This document shows positions 26,987 through 36,749 of a DNA stretch of 64,000 nt, piece by piece. Source of the stretch: Bacillus sp. ISL-45 (GTDB taxonomy: Bacteria; Bacillota; Bacilli; Bacillales; Cytobacillaceae); contig NZ_JAGGQQ010000001.1 in NCBI RefSeq assembly GCF_018613195.1, forward strand, positions 1-64,000. The letters are read 5' to 3'. The translations under genes and the position numbers were made by a program. The notes under the pieces were generated by a model that did not search any database, was not told the DNA's origin, and saw nothing but the letters and a program-made list of their open reading frames with translations. Every line of letters starts with the position of its first letter. Positions within the stretch are counted from its first letter, which is position 1.

Positions 26987-27922
26987 TCACCTAAATGATG
27001 ACCTGCAGCCTTCTTGATCAATCTGCAGGCTGAAAATTTCCATCCCCGTTAGATGATGCCTCAGTTTGTCTGCAACTTCTTCCCCTTTTCCGGGCTGTGC
27101 CAGGCAGAGGAGTGATGGCCCCGCCCCGCTCAGTGCTGCGCCGAATGCTCCTGATTGAATTACTTTTACATAAACTTCTTCATAAAATGGCACAAGTGCT
27201 TTCCTATACGGCTGATGGAATAAATCAGCTCCCATCATCCTGCCTGCGAGAGCCCAATTTTGAGTCATCAGTGCAGCAAGCAGCTGGTTAGCAACAGCAC
27301 TTGCCTGGACACTTCGCTGAAATTCCATCACAGCCGGGAGGACATCACGTGAAGCTTCTGTCAGCAGCTCCTGTTTAGGGACGACCAGCACTGGGTCAAA
27401 CTGTATCTGGTCGAGAACGGTTAAATCAACCTCATCTCCAATTTGACTGCCTACTACGACGCCTCCGAACAGACTCGCTCCTGCATTGTCAGGGTGGCCT
27501 TCAAACCCGGAAGCGACCGCCAATTTTTCATAACGTGTCAATTGCAAACCGCAAAATTCATTGGCCAGTTCGACTCCAGCGACGATGGCTGCTGCGCTGG
27601 AACCAAGTCCCCTCGCAAGCGGAATCTCGCTTTTCACTGAGATATGGAGCGAAGGCATTTCTTGCTTGTACATCTCAGCCGTTTTGATCGCAATCTGGCA
27701 AATAAAATTTTGTTCATCACCAGGAAAACCTGTTAAGGAATCGGATAAGGGAACAACCGCCCATTTTCCGCTTATTTCAGCTTGAACTTCCATATAGAGA
27801 TTCAAAGCGACGCCGAGGGAGTCAAAACCAGGGCCCAGGTTCGCTGAGCTGGCCGGAACTTTTACACATAAAGCTCTTCCTCTGCCTACCCCGGCAGCTA
27901 ATGGCTCCTCGACTCCCTTCAT
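26987..27922 (-). CDS. thrB: Homoserine kinase
   Basis: A 311-residue GHMP kinase that phosphorylates homoserine, the step before threonine synthase. The N-terminal [15 protein letters not shown] (about 23-37), the ATP-binding [16 protein letters not shown] (about 101-116) and the C-terminal [12 protein letters not shown] (about 262-273) are the three GHMP motifs. It overlaps the thrC stop by four bases (ATGA) with GAGGAGTGG upstream. The gene is last in hom-thrC-thrB, matching B. subtilis. Confidence 0.95.
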   Translation of the reverse strand: MKGVEEPLAAGVGRGRALCVKVPASSANLGPGFDSLGVALNLYMEVQAEISGKWAVVPLSDSLTGFPGDEQNFICQIAIKTAEMYKQEMPSLHISVKSEIPLARGLGSSAAAIVAGVELANEFCGLQLTRYEKLAVASGFEGHPDNAGASLFGGVVVGSQIGDEVDLTVLDQIQFDPVLVVPKQELLTEASRDVLPAVMEFQRSVQASAVANQLLAALMTQNWALAGRMMGADLFHQPYRKALVPFYEEVYVKVIQSGAFGAALSGAGPSLLCLAQPGKGEEVADKLRHHLTGMEIFSLQIDQEGCRSSFR

Positions 27923-28980
27923 TGCCGGACCACTCCTCTGATATAGTCACTGACGATGCTCTCGTCATTTGGAAGCAGCACCGGCGAAATCGAGCTGATG
28001 TCAATCGCTGTTGAAGGGTCCTTCAAACCATTTCCGGTAAGCACAGCAACGATTCGGGAGCCTTGCGGTATTTCGCCCCGTTGTAAAAGCTTATGGATAC
28101 CGGCAAGCGATGCGCAGGATCCTGGCTCAGCGAAAATCCCTTCAGTGCTCGCCAGTTTGCTGTATGCTTGTAGTATTTCGTCATCTGAGACGAAATCGAT
28201 TTTTCCTTCAGATTCATCACGGGCTGAAACGGCGAGATCCCAGCTTGCCGGGTTGCCAATGCGGATTGCCGTCGCAATCGTCTCCGGCTGTTCAATCGGC
28301 TGCCCCTTGACAATTGCGGCTGCCCCTTCCGCCTCAAAACCGAACATCCGCGGCAAACCAGTGCGCTTACTGGCATCGTATTCTTTGAAGCCTTTCCAAT
28401 AGGCACTAATATTCCCGGCATTTCCTACTGGAATCGCGAGGATATCAGGTGCGCCGCCTAGCTGGTCACAAATTTCAAAGGCAGCTGTTTTTTGCCCCTC
28501 AAGTCGGTAAGGGTTGACTGAATTTACGAGGGTCACAGGTTCTGTTTCACTGATCGCCCTGACCATTTTCAATGCTTCATCAAAGTTTCCTTCAATCGAA
28601 ACGATGCTTGCGCCATACATCACCGCCTGGGCGAGTTTACCCATTGCGATTTTTCCATCAGGGATAACGATGATGGCCCTTAACCCGGCCCTTGCCGCAT
28701 AAGCTGCCGCGGAGGCGGAAGTATTGCCTGTGGAGGCGCATATGACAGTGTCACTGCCTGCCTCCTTGGCCTTGGCGACTGCCATGACCATCCCTCTATC
28801 TTTGAATGAGCCGGTAGGATTTACTCCTTCTACCTTTACATATAGTTCGATACCCCACTCCTCTGACAGCTGGTCGAGCCTGATCAGCGGGGTATTGCCT
28901 TCATGGAGAGTGAGCAATGGTGTTTCATCATTGACCGGCAAGTATTCACGATATTCACTCAAAAGACCTCGCCATCTCAT
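27919..28980 (-). CDS. thrC: Threonine synthase
   Basis: A 353-residue PLP enzyme converting O-phosphohomoserine to threonine. The PLP lysine is in [11 protein letters not shown] (about 55-65). The phosphate-binding loop is [15 protein letters not shown] (about 83-97), and [15 protein letters not shown] (about 182-196) lines the cofactor. It is the short bacterial form. Its start overlaps the hom stop (TAATG). Confidence 0.95.
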   Translation of the reverse strand: MRWRGLLSEYREYLPVNDETPLLTLHEGNTPLIRLDQLSEEWGIELYVKVEGVNPTGSFKDRGMVMAVAKAKEAGSDTVICASTGNTSASAAAYAARAGLRAIIVIPDGKIAMGKLAQAVMYGASIVSIEGNFDEALKMVRAISETEPVTLVNSVNPYRLEGQKTAAFEICDQLGGAPDILAIPVGNAGNISAYWKGFKEYDASKRTGLPRMFGFEAEGAAAIVKGQPIEQPETIATAIRIGNPASWDLAVSARDESEGKIDFVSDDEILQAYSKLASTEGIFAEPGSCASLAGIHKLLQRGEIPQGSRIVAVLTGNGLKDPSTAIDISSISPVLLPNDESIVSDYIRGVVRQ

Positions 28981-30275
28981 TAGCTGACACTTCCTTCGAC
29001 CCTGTATGAACTTTTGACGTCCTTCACAACCCTCAGGTCACGCAGTTCCATTAAAATATTCTGGTAATCCCTCAAAGAAGCCTGATGTGTAACGACCACA
29101 ATTTCCGCAAGTTCCTTTTCCTTCAAAGGCATCTGGAGGATTTTTTCAAAGCTGACGCCATGGCTCGCGAATAGAGAGGTGATTTCCGAGAATACACCCA
29201 CTTCGTCATGAACATGGAGACGCAGGAAGTACTTTGAATTCACTTCTCCATCATCCTTCAGCTGCTTCTCATACTGCGGAGTGACAAAAGAATTGCCATT
29301 TACTCCAAGGCGCATATTTTTGACGACGCCAACAAGGTCCGAGACCACTGCAGTGGCGGTTGGCAAGCTTCCAGCTCCAGGACCGTAAAACATGGTCTCC
29401 CCAACTGCTTCTCCATAGACATATACCGCATTGTATTCATTATTGACAGATGCAAGCGGGTGCGATGAAGGCAGCAGTGCCGGCTCTACACAAACCTCTA
29501 CTTTATCACCTTCACGAACCGCGATGCCGAGCAGTTTCATCGTATAGCCCAGCTGTTTCGCATATTGCAGGTCTTCCTCGGTTACAGAAGTTATTCCTTT
29601 GAATTTGACATCATCCAGATCAATCTTCATCGAAAACCCTAATGTGGCCATGATCGCCATTTTCCGCGCCGCATCCAGTCCTTCTACGTCAGATGCAGGG
29701 TTTGACTCCGCGTACCCAAGCTGCTGTGCTTCTTTTAACACGCTATCATATGCCAGTCCCTCCTGGCTCATCTTCGTTAAAATGTAGTTTGTTGTGCCAT
29801 TCACAATTCCCATCATCTTTGTGATTCTGTCAGATGCAAGACCATCTACCAGACTTCGCAAAATCGGGATTCCTCCGGCGACGCTCGCTTCAAAAAAGAG
29901 ATCGCAGCCATTTTCATTGGCAACTGTTAAAAGCTCGGAACCATGGACAGCCATCAAATCCTTGTTTGCCGTCACAATATTCTTTTTGCTCCTTAATGCC
30001 TGTAGCAAATGTTCCCGAGTATCCTCAATGCCTCCCATCACCTCGATGACTACCTCAATCTCCGGGTCTTCCATAATATCTGCTGGATTCACCGTCAGGA
30101 GAGAAGGATCCACTTTAACCGATCTTTCTTTTTCAACATCCTGAACAAGGATTTTCTTGACTTTAATGGGACACCCAACCTGGTGCATTAATTTATCCTG
30201 GTGGTTTTCAATAATCCTGACCACACCTGAACCTACTGTTCCTAAACCTAGAAGTCCAACCGAGATTGCCTGCAT
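28980..30275 (-). CDS. hom: Homoserine dehydrogenase
   Basis: A 431-residue NAD(P)H-dependent reductase of aspartate semialdehyde. [15 protein letters not shown] (about 7-21) binds the cofactor. The catalytic core includes [10 protein letters not shown] (about 100-109) and [14 protein letters not shown] (about 158-171). A C-terminal ACT domain (about 350-425) provides allosteric control, normally by threonine. ATG 30275 is chosen for the GAGGGGAAG site upstream and the family start. First gene of the threonine operon; no riboswitch or T-box is visible before it. Confidence 0.95.
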   Translation of the reverse strand: MQAISVGLLGLGTVGSGVVRIIENHQDKLMHQVGCPIKVKKILVQDVEKERSVKVDPSLLTVNPADIMEDPEIEVVIEVMGGIEDTREHLLQALRSKKNIVTANKDLMAVHGSELLTVANENGCDLFFEASVAGGIPILRSLVDGLASDRITKMMGIVNGTTNYILTKMSQEGLAYDSVLKEAQQLGYAESNPASDVEGLDAARKMAIMATLGFSMKIDLDDVKFKGITSVTEEDLQYAKQLGYTMKLLGIAVREGDKVEVCVEPALLPSSHPLASVNNEYNAVYVYGEAVGETMFYGPGAGSLPTATAVVSDLVGVVKNMRLGVNGNSFVTPQYEKQLKDDGEVNSKYFLRLHVHDEVGVFSEITSLFASHGVSFEKILQMPLKEKELAEIVVVTHQASLRDYQNILMELRDLRVVKDVKSSYRVEGSVS

Positions 30276-30445
30276 TTTCTCTTCCCCTCTCTTATGTCTA
30301 CACTGAATGTACACTTGTATTTGTATAGTAGACATTATAAAGACCAAAAACAGCTTTTACAAGGAATATTTAGGATGCTTTTCCTGTGTAAACGCTTAAC
30401 CCTATGGTGCTGTAAGAATAAAAAATTCTAAAGATTGTGATAAAA

Positions 30446-30475
30446 AAATCCTTCCCGTTTATAAGGGAAGGATTT
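30446..30475 (-). terminator. Terminator of the 2-hydroxyacid dehydrogenase gene
   Basis: AAATCCTTCCC and GGGAAGGATTT form a perfect 11-bp stem followed on the minus strand by TTTT. Confidence 0.9.
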
Positions 30476-30482
30476 GAAGGTA

Positions 30483-31457
30483 TTAGAGAACTTCTTTATT
30501 GACGATTGTCTTCGGACTGTCTCCTGTCAGTACCGCTTTCACATTTGTGCAGCACAGCTTGATCATGGTTGTCCTCGTTTCGGTGCTTGCGCTGCCAATG
30601 TGCGGGATCGCAGTCACGTTTGGCAGTTCGAGTAAAGGATGCTCGGAGGAAATAGGTTCTTTTTCAAAGACATCGAGACCTGCACCTGCAATCTCACCAT
30701 TCTTAAGTGCATCATATAATGCCTGCTCGTCTACAACCGGCCCGCGGCCTGCATTAATGAAAATCGCGTTTTGTTTCATTTTTGCGAAGACATCGGCTGT
30801 AAAAAGATTTCTCGTTTCCGGCGTCAATGGAGCGAGAGACACAACAAAATCAGATTTTGCTGTAAGATCTTCGAGAGAACTGTAGACAGCGCCCAATTCT
30901 TTTTCAGCTTCGTGTTTGCGGGAGCGGTTGTGGTAAAGGATTTCCATGCCAAAGCCTTTAGCCCTGCGTGCGACTGCTTCACCAATTTTACCCATGCCGA
31001 CAATCCCGATAGTCTTTCCAAACACATCATGCCCGGCAAGCAGGTACGGGCTCCAGCCACCCCACTTGCCATCCTTTATATATTCCGCTGCTTCAACAAT
31101 CCGCCTGGCTGAAGCCATCAACAAAGCAAAAGTAAGGTCTGCTGTTGTCTCAGTCAGCACATCCGGCGTGTTCGTCACGATGATTCCGCGCTTTGTGGCT
31201 GCTTCAAGGTCAATATTGTCAAAACCAACTGCCAGATTGGCGACTACTTTTAGACTCTTTCCTGCAGACAACACTTCCACGTCGACTTTGTCAGAAAGCA
31301 TTGTAATTAAAGCACTGGCTCTTTGGGCTTCTTTTAAAATTACTTCCCTTGGGGCAGGGATATCTTCATGATCCCACATTTTCACCTCAAAAAGCTCAGT
31401 GAGATCAGCAATCGTTTCTTCAGGCAATTTCCTGGTGATATAAACATACGGCTTCAT
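30483..31457 (-). CDS. D-2-hydroxyacid dehydrogenase (glyoxylate reductase type)
   Basis: A 324-residue NAD(P)-dependent D-isomer 2-hydroxyacid dehydrogenase. Rossmann motif GIVGMGKIGEAVARRAKGFG (about 151-170), substrate-binding VVANLAVGFDNID (about 72-84), and the catalytic Arg, Glu and His in INAGRGPVVDE, DVFEKEP and IPHIGSAS. The sequence resembles glyoxylate/hydroxypyruvate reductases (GyaR/YvcT type); exact substrate uncertain. Monocistronic, between hom and yutH. Confidence 0.9.
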   Translation of the reverse strand: MKPYVYITRKLPEETIADLTELFEVKMWDHEDIPAPREVILKEAQRASALITMLSDKVDVEVLSAGKSLKVVANLAVGFDNIDLEAATKRGIIVTNTPDVLTETTADLTFALLMASARRIVEAAEYIKDGKWGGWSPYLLAGHDVFGKTIGIVGMGKIGEAVARRAKGFGMEILYHNRSRKHEAEKELGAVYSSLEDLTAKSDFVVSLAPLTPETRNLFTADVFAKMKQNAIFINAGRGPVVDEQALYDALKNGEIAGAGLDVFEKEPISSEHPLLELPNVTAIPHIGSASTETRTTMIKLCCTNVKAVLTGDSPKTIVNKEVL

Positions 31458-31543
31458 AATCTAACTCCTTTTGAAAGCGTTTAATATTGTAGAATAACTT
31501 CATTCTACCATAAAATCACACTTTCTTAAGGAGGAAAGCTCGG

Positions 31544-32551
31544 TTACCTTAATAGCCAATCGACTCCCGGAAGTTTTGCCGCTTTTACAGGTGCGTCACT
31601 AAGCTGATAAAAATGGCTCAAAAATCGCTCATGATCACTGCTTTGATTCAAATACTTCCGCAACCGGTCTTCGAGCTGGCGTTTCGTCTGTTCCGATTGG
31701 GTAATATAATAATTTTCAACTGTCTCATAATAATGGAGAGGGAATAGCAATCTGGCGTAAAGCAGCCGCCACGAAAAAGGCGACAGCATCGTCAGGGATT
31801 GGTACTCAGCCAGGAAGTTCTTGATCTCCGGCTGACTCGTCTGGATATTGGCAAAATAACGGTCCCTGACCCATTCAGCGAGGTCCCGGCTTGCATGGTC
31901 AAATACCCATTCAAAAGGATTTTTGACAAAATAGTCTCCTCTCCAGACCGTGTTAGTAAAGCGCTCATGGCAGACAGTGCCATGGTCAGTCCTTGTCGGC
32001 TTATCATCAATCTCTGTATCAGCGAGATATTGAATGGCATTTTCAGACAGCCCCATGTAATATGGAAAAGATTCCATAAACATTTTTTCAAAGTCGTTCT
32101 CCGGTTCAGTGTAAAGCTTTCCGCTCCAAACCTTCTCCATTTGGTCGAGCCGCTTTTCCCACAGCTGTTTCCATTGTCCCACCCGGCTCATGCTTTCCAC
32201 CTTGAAGGGGATTTGCCGGCCTCTTGCATGAAATTTAGCCAATTTCCTGCCTGTTTTCATTTTCCCTGGCATCGGGATGGCCCTGTTCAATAACACGCAG
32301 TATTTCCGGCCCTCCCAGTCACAAATTTGCTTTCCTTCCTTATCTGCAAGAAGCATCGACACATTACGGTCCCCAGACTTCTGCATATGCTCAGCAATCC
32401 TCGCCAGCTCGCTTATCTCTTGCTCTTTCGCCCCATTAGCGTCCATAATCAGATAAAGCCCTTCATTATGCTTATATCCATGATATCTTCCAAGAGATAC
32501 TTCTGAATCTGCCGAAATCCCATATACTTCTTTTAACATCTTTTGAAACAT
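31544..32551 (-). CDS. yutH: Spore coat-associated protein YutH (CotS-related)
   Basis: A 335-residue member of the CotS/YutH kinase-like family found in the spore coat. It has an aminoglycoside-phosphotransferase-like layout, with GKMKTGRKLAKFHARG (about 94-109) and a degenerate catalytic region around DHGTVCHERFTNTVW (about 199-213). Active-site residues are not clearly those of an active kinase. Located in the coat, expressed late in the mother cell (family knowledge). Gene order with yutG and yutF matches B. subtilis. Confidence 0.88.
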   Translation of the reverse strand: MFQKMLKEVYGISADSEVSLGRYHGYKHNEGLYLIMDANGAKEQEISELARIAEHMQKSGDRNVSMLLADKEGKQICDWEGRKYCVLLNRAIPMPGKMKTGRKLAKFHARGRQIPFKVESMSRVGQWKQLWEKRLDQMEKVWSGKLYTEPENDFEKMFMESFPYYMGLSENAIQYLADTEIDDKPTRTDHGTVCHERFTNTVWRGDYFVKNPFEWVFDHASRDLAEWVRDRYFANIQTSQPEIKNFLAEYQSLTMLSPFSWRLLYARLLFPLHYYETVENYYITQSEQTKRQLEDRLRKYLNQSSDHERFLSHFYQLSDAPVKAAKLPGVDWLLR

Positions 32552-32767
32552 ATTAGCACCTCATTTCCAAGCCACTCTTTTACAAATATATGTATTGGAT
32601 TGTAAAACTTGATTGAACTTTATAATGAATAAGCGGCTCCATTAAGGAAATGATTTAAAGGAATGAATTCTTTCACTAAAACGGATTAAGCGGAATATTT
32701 TAGGTTAAATAGGATAATGAGTATTGAGTATGAGTATGCTGCAATCAAAAATAGAAAGGTGATGCAG

Positions 32768-33277
32768 ATGTTAGAAAAGAAACGCGCCATCCATATGACA
32801 GAGGAAACTGCCCGAAAGTGGCTCCATGAACGTGGGGTTGAAATAGAAGATATCGCCAATCTCGTCTATTTCCTGCAGGAAAAGTACCACCCGAACCTGC
32901 AAATGGAGGACTGTATCGAAAACGTAGAACGAGTCCTCTCCAAACGTGAGGTTCAGAATGCGATTTTGACAGGAATCCAGCTGGATATCCTCGCAGAGCA
33001 AAAGAAGCTTGGCGAACCGCTGCAATCAATTATTGAAACAGACGAAAGTTTGTACGGCGTCGATGAAATCCTCGCATTTTCAATCGTAAATATATATGGA
33101 TCGATCGGTTTCACGAATTATGGATTCATTGATAAAGCGAAACCAGGCATTCTGGAAAAGCTTAATGACAAGGAAGCATCCGGAAAATGCCATACTTTCC
33201 TCGATGATATCGTGGGGGCTGTTGCGGCAGCAGCATCAAGCCGACTGGCGCACCGAGCGGCGAATGTAGAGGATTAA
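32768..33277 (+). CDS. yutG: Phosphatidylglycerophosphatase A-related protein YutG
   Basis: A 169-residue protein of the PgpA/YutG family. The C-terminal GKCHTFLDDIVGAVAAAASSRL carries the conserved acidic DD pair. The N-terminal half is a helical regulatory-type region (TARKWLHERGVEIEDIANLVYFLQ, about 12-35). Unlike Gram-negative PgpA it lacks obvious membrane helices. ATG 32768 is chosen for AAAGGTG six bases upstream; ATG 32762 and a frame to 32717 are alternatives. Confidence 0.82.
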   Translation: MLEKKRAIHMTEETARKWLHERGVEIEDIANLVYFLQEKYHPNLQMEDCIENVERVLSKREVQNAILTGIQLDILAEQKKLGEPLQSIIETDESLYGVDEILAFSIVNIYGSIGFTNYGFIDKAKPGILEKLNDKEASGKCHTFLDDIVGAVAAAASSRLAHRAANVED

Positions 33278-33281
33278 ATGA

Positions 33282-33399
33282 AAAGCGCAAGCGCCTTGGT
33301 CAGCCCCGACAACCGCTGGAGGGCCGACCGGTGAAGTCGTTCTTTGACTTCATTGGGCGGACCGAAGCGACTCGAGGGGCTAGGCGCTGGAGCTAGACA
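33282..33399 (+). repeat. GC-rich dispersed element, copy 3
   Basis: A 118-bp copy, about 90% identical by eye to copy 1, immediately after the yutG stop and before the shared terminator. Confidence 0.88.
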
Positions 33400-33436
33400 G
33401 TAGTCCTAGTATAAAAAGTTAACTTTATAATTTTTA

Positions 33437-33475
33437 AAAAGGGACTTGATACCGAATACGGCTCAAGTCCCTTTT
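33437..33475. terminator. Bidirectional terminator yutG/yutF
   Basis: AAAAGGGACTTGA and TCAAGTCCCTTTT form a 13-bp stem followed by a T run. Confidence 0.9.
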
Positions 33476-33478
33476 TTT

Positions 33479-34243
33479 TCATACTTCCCAATCGTCCAGC
33501 GAATCCACTGTATAGGTTGGCATTTCTTGATACCCTTTAAGAAGTTCCTTCGTTGTTACCCCTGTGTGGACGAGGAGTGTGTCCATCCCTGCCCTCATGC
33601 CTGCAAGGATGTCGGTATCATAGTAATCCCCGACCATAAGAGTCTCCTCTTTCTTTGTACCAAGTACCTTTAAAGCCTGTTCCATGATCACTGATTCCGG
33701 CTTTCCAATAAAAATTGGATCTGTTTGTGTAGAAACAGCAATTACGGAAGTCAGCGAACCGTTCCCCGGAAGCAAGCCTCGTTCAGTCGGAATGGCAATG
33801 TCCCCATTTGTCGAAATGAAGGTTGCCCCGTTCCTGACCGCAAGACAGCCTACAGCCAGCTTTTCATATGTAATGCCGCGGTCGATTCCGGAAACAACGA
33901 AATCAGCATCTTCTCCGGCAAATTTCAATCCCTTTTCCTGGATTGCCGTCTGGATTCCCTCTTCACCAATCACATATACCGTCGCATCATTTTTTTGCTC
34001 ATAAATATAGTTGGCCGTTGCCTGGCTTGTCGTGAAAACTTGCTCCTCAGTCGTTGGGATATCAAAGCCACGGAGCTTTTCCGCCACCTGTGACGGTGTG
34101 CGTGATGAATTATTCGTTACAAATAAATACGGGATTTCAGCTTCAATCAGCCTTTTTATAAAATCAGAAGCGGCTTCGATGCGCTCTGAACCTCGATACA
34201 TTGTTCCATCTAAATCAATTAAATAACCTTTATACTTTTTCAT
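33479..34243 (-). CDS. yutF: HAD-superfamily phosphatase YutF
   Basis: A 254-residue class IIA HAD phosphatase (NagD/p-nitrophenylphosphatase type). Motif I LIDLDGTMYRG (about 8-18), motif II VTNNSSRTP (about 41-49), the motif III lysine in IGKPESVIMEQAL (about 176-188) and motif IV VGDYYDTDILAG (about 202-213) are present. Probable substrates are sugar or nucleotide phosphates. ATG 34243 with AGGAG eight bases upstream; a TTG three codons earlier is less likely. Confidence 0.92.
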   Translation of the reverse strand: MKKYKGYLIDLDGTMYRGSERIEAASDFIKRLIEAEIPYLFVTNNSSRTPSQVAEKLRGFDIPTTEEQVFTTSQATANYIYEQKNDATVYVIGEEGIQTAIQEKGLKFAGEDADFVVSGIDRGITYEKLAVGCLAVRNGATFISTNGDIAIPTERGLLPGNGSLTSVIAVSTQTDPIFIGKPESVIMEQALKVLGTKKEETLMVGDYYDTDILAGMRAGMDTLLVHTGVTTKELLKGYQEMPTYTVDSLDDWEV

Positions 34244-34370
34244 GGTGATCACTCCTAATTATATCGTTCCCATCTTGTTTAAAAACGAATACTCCTATTT
34301 TATAAAAGCCAGGCAGCAAGTGCAAAGGACAAAGCTCACTGTTCACCTTTCAAAGGACAATAAACATAAA

Positions 34371-34394
34371 AGAGACCGCAATATAACGGTCTCT
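34371..34394 (-). terminator. Terminator of yutE
   Basis: AGAGACCG and CGGTCTCT form an 8-bp stem followed by TTTTATG on the minus strand. Confidence 0.8.
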
Positions 34395-34404
34395 TCTGTC
34401 ATAT

Positions 34405-34842
34405 TTACTTTTTAAAAGCGGAAACCGGTCCTAGTTCATTCGTAAGGTACTCTCTCACTTTTTCCGAAAAAAGCTTGAGATGAGGAAGCTCAGATTTGAA
34501 GTTTTCAATCAGGCTGGCATGGTCCACGGCAGTGTACTGCTGGACAAGCATCTTCCGAAAAAGGACGATTTTTTTCAATCCTGCGCTCATTTCCTTCGTA
34601 ACCACTTTTTCATCATCCAAAATATCAATGATGTCTTCATAGCTTCCCGGGTCGCGCATGATGAAGCCATCAATCATCGCGTTTCCCACATCGAGAACAG
34701 CTTCAATCATCGTATGCGCTGAACGCTCGAGGGCTGATTTTTCCATTGGCGTTTCCCATGGCCCATTGCTTTCGAAAAAGTCGATTTGCCTGTCTAAAAA
34801 CTGCAATGTTTCTTCAATTTGTTCCCTGTCGACAAAGTACAT
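34405..34842 (-). CDS. yutE: YutE, DUF86/HepT-like protein
   Basis: A 145-residue all-helical protein of the DUF86/HepT family, whose members include the RNase or AMPylation-target toxins of HepT-MntA modules. The normal active motif is R-x4-6-H (usually RNxLVHxY). Here the segment reads RKMLVQQYTAVDH, so the His is Gln and no MntA nucleotidyltransferase gene is adjacent. It is thus more likely a housekeeping paralog than a toxin. The ATG 34842 start has GAGGTGATAT upstream. Confidence 0.85.
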   Translation of the reverse strand: MYFVDREQIEETLQFLDRQIDFFESNGPWETPMEKSALERSAHTMIEAVLDVGNAMIDGFIMRDPGSYEDIIDILDDEKVVTKEMSAGLKKIVLFRKMLVQQYTAVDHASLIENFKSELPHLKLFSEKVREYLTNELGPVSAFKK

Positions 34843-34863
34843 TCCATATCACCTCATAAGATG

Positions 34864-36153
34864 CTAGACGGTTTTCAGTAATCCGGGGCGGGCATAAAAA
34901 TACCCCTGTGCCAGTTCTACTTTATTCCTAGAGAGAACAGATGCTTCGTGTTCATTTTCGATCCCTTCGGCAATGACGGTGGACCCTGCTTCCCTGGCAA
35001 CAAGCAGCAGACCTTTCAGCATCGACTCCTTAACAGAGTTCTTATCAATATTCTCGATGACGGAACGGTCGATCTTAATGACATCTGGCATGATTTCACT
35101 GATCGTATTCAAGCTGGCATATCCTGCTCCAGTATCATCAACCGCTATTTTGATTCCCATTCCTCTTAAGACCTTTATATTATAAATAAAATTCTCGATT
35201 CCCTCAATCGAGTCCCTCTCGGTGATTTCCAACGTGATCTGATTCGGCTGGATGCTTTCAAATGATTGCATCAGATTTTTCAGGTCCCGGATGAATCTGG
35301 AATTCCCGAGGGTAATCGGCGTGAAATTAATGAAAATATCATCACGGCAGCCAGTCGACGTGATTTGCTCAAGCGTTTTTCTCAGCACAATCATTTCCAG
35401 GTCATACAGCATATTTGTCTGCCGGGCAACGGAAAATAGCTGCAATGGACTCTCAAGCTCCGTTCCCTCAGGCCCTCTGGTCAGCATCTCCCAGGCGCGG
35501 ATTTCCTTTGTGGCGACGTCTATGATAGGCTGCGCTAAAAGCTTGATATTTTGCTCCGCAATAATTCTTCTCATTTCATAGACCATTTCATTGAATTCAG
35601 TTTGGATTCGTTTCTCGGCCATCGCAAAAGCTTGCTGGTGTGCCTTTAAGACAGCACCATGAATGGAACCAACCGATTTATCGATAAAAATAAATCCGGT
35701 ATCAAAGGCAGGCTGGACAGTAGGGTGCTCAAGGAAAATCCTGCTTTCCGCTTCTCTGAGGATTTTCTTCATTTTCGCATCGATTTCGGAGATACAGTAC
35801 CTGTTATGGTCAATCCGCATGAACAGGCTCAGGCTGTCGCTAAAGTAATCATGCAGGACAATCATGTCCTCTTTATCGATTTCCTTTTCGATCACCGCTT
35901 TGAAATGCCGTTTCAAAGACTGATGAAACTTCCAGTTCTCCTCACCAAGCTGTGAAGCAAGGTCCTGATGATTCTTGATCGTGTATGCGATAACAGCAAC
36001 TTCAAATCCATTATTAAAAGCCTTCTTCACCCCAGATACGACAGGATCCCTCAAAATGAACTGCGGAGGGTAATAACAAATTGATGAATGAGGCAACATT
36101 ATTTTCCCCCAACCAAGCAGGTTGTCTAATATGCTAGTAACACGGCGGGCCAT
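34864..36153 (-). CDS. EAL-domain c-di-GMP phosphodiesterase with degenerate GGDEF
   Basis: A 429-residue cytoplasmic protein. The C-terminal EAL domain (about 190-425) keeps the catalytic set: Glu in AWEMLTRG, Asn in FINFTP, Glu in LEITERD, DD in AVDDTGAGYASL, Lys in IKIDRSV, Glu in AEGIE and Gln in LAQGYFYARP. It should therefore hydrolyse c-di-GMP. The N-terminal 170 residues look like a degenerate GGDEF with no intact motif. ATG 36153 is chosen since AGAGG precedes it and an extended -10 (TGGTACAAT) sits over the longer frame's start. Confidence 0.85.
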   Translation of the reverse strand: MARRVTSILDNLLGWGKIMLPHSSICYYPPQFILRDPVVSGVKKAFNNGFEVAVIAYTIKNHQDLASQLGEENWKFHQSLKRHFKAVIEKEIDKEDMIVLHDYFSDSLSLFMRIDHNRYCISEIDAKMKKILREAESRIFLEHPTVQPAFDTGFIFIDKSVGSIHGAVLKAHQQAFAMAEKRIQTEFNEMVYEMRRIIAEQNIKLLAQPIIDVATKEIRAWEMLTRGPEGTELESPLQLFSVARQTNMLYDLEMIVLRKTLEQITSTGCRDDIFINFTPITLGNSRFIRDLKNLMQSFESIQPNQITLEITERDSIEGIENFIYNIKVLRGMGIKIAVDDTGAGYASLNTISEIMPDVIKIDRSVIENIDKNSVKESMLKGLLLVAREAGSTVIAEGIENEHEASVLSRNKVELAQGYFYARPGLLKTV

Positions 36154-36194
36154 AGGTTTCAATCCTCTCAGAAGATCGCTAGAACTTTTTCTTA

Positions 36195-36205
36195 ATTGTA
36201 CCATA
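36195..36205 (-). promoter_or_regulatory. Extended -10 promoter element of the EAL gene
   Basis: Minus-strand TGGTACAAT fits the TGnTATAAT extended -10 pattern, about 40 bases before ATG 36153. The -35 is weak. It overlaps the start of the longer open frame. Confidence 0.4.
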
Positions 36206-36329
36206 TTTAGCTAAATTAGACCTTTTTTACTAGAGAGTTATTTCGAAATATTTTTACTTCTTTTTTATAGTGCAAATGTGGGTAAAGGGTGGGGTGTATT
36301 GTTGTTTTATTTAAAGCTGATGTGAGTCC

Positions 36330-36637
36330 AGGATGATCTTGACAGGTTTTCCTGGTTTCCTTTCAAACCTGTCACGATTACGGCTTTTTCTTGACAGCTT
36401 TTACTGCTTTCCTTTCAAACCTGTCACGATTACGGCTTTTTCTTGACAGCTTTTACTGCTTTCCTTTCAAACCTGTCACGATTACGGCTTTTTCTTGACA
36501 GCTTTTCCTCTTTTCCTTTCAAACCTGTCACGATTACGGTTTTTTCTTGACAGCTTTTCCCCTTTTCACACCAAACCTGTCTTAAGTTGGGCTTTCTTTT
36601 GACAGCTTTTCCTCATAACCAGCCATAGCTGTCAGGA
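36330..36637. repeat. Six-unit hairpin tandem array (same family as 8637)
   Basis: About six 51-bp units of TTCTTGACAGCTTTT...TTTCAAACCTGTCACGATTACGGC. Three central copies are almost identical (CTGCTTTCC middle). The last unit ends in a diverged CATAGCTGTCAGG. It lies between divergent genes (EAL protein and glpX), so the family is not limited to gene ends. Confidence 0.92.
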
Positions 36638-36749
36638 TTTGAACTTGCCATGTAAAATGACAAAAAATCCTCTGAAAAATTCAGAAATCGGGATTTTTCT
36701 GGTAAGATTGTTGTTGAGTGAGATGCTGTCGATAATGGAGGAGAATCAT

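Noticed and set aside
34405-34842. Active HepT-MntA toxin-antitoxin module
   Set aside because: Motif His is replaced by Gln, no nucleotidyltransferase partner is adjacent, and the gene is syntenic with the stand-alone yutE of B. subtilis.
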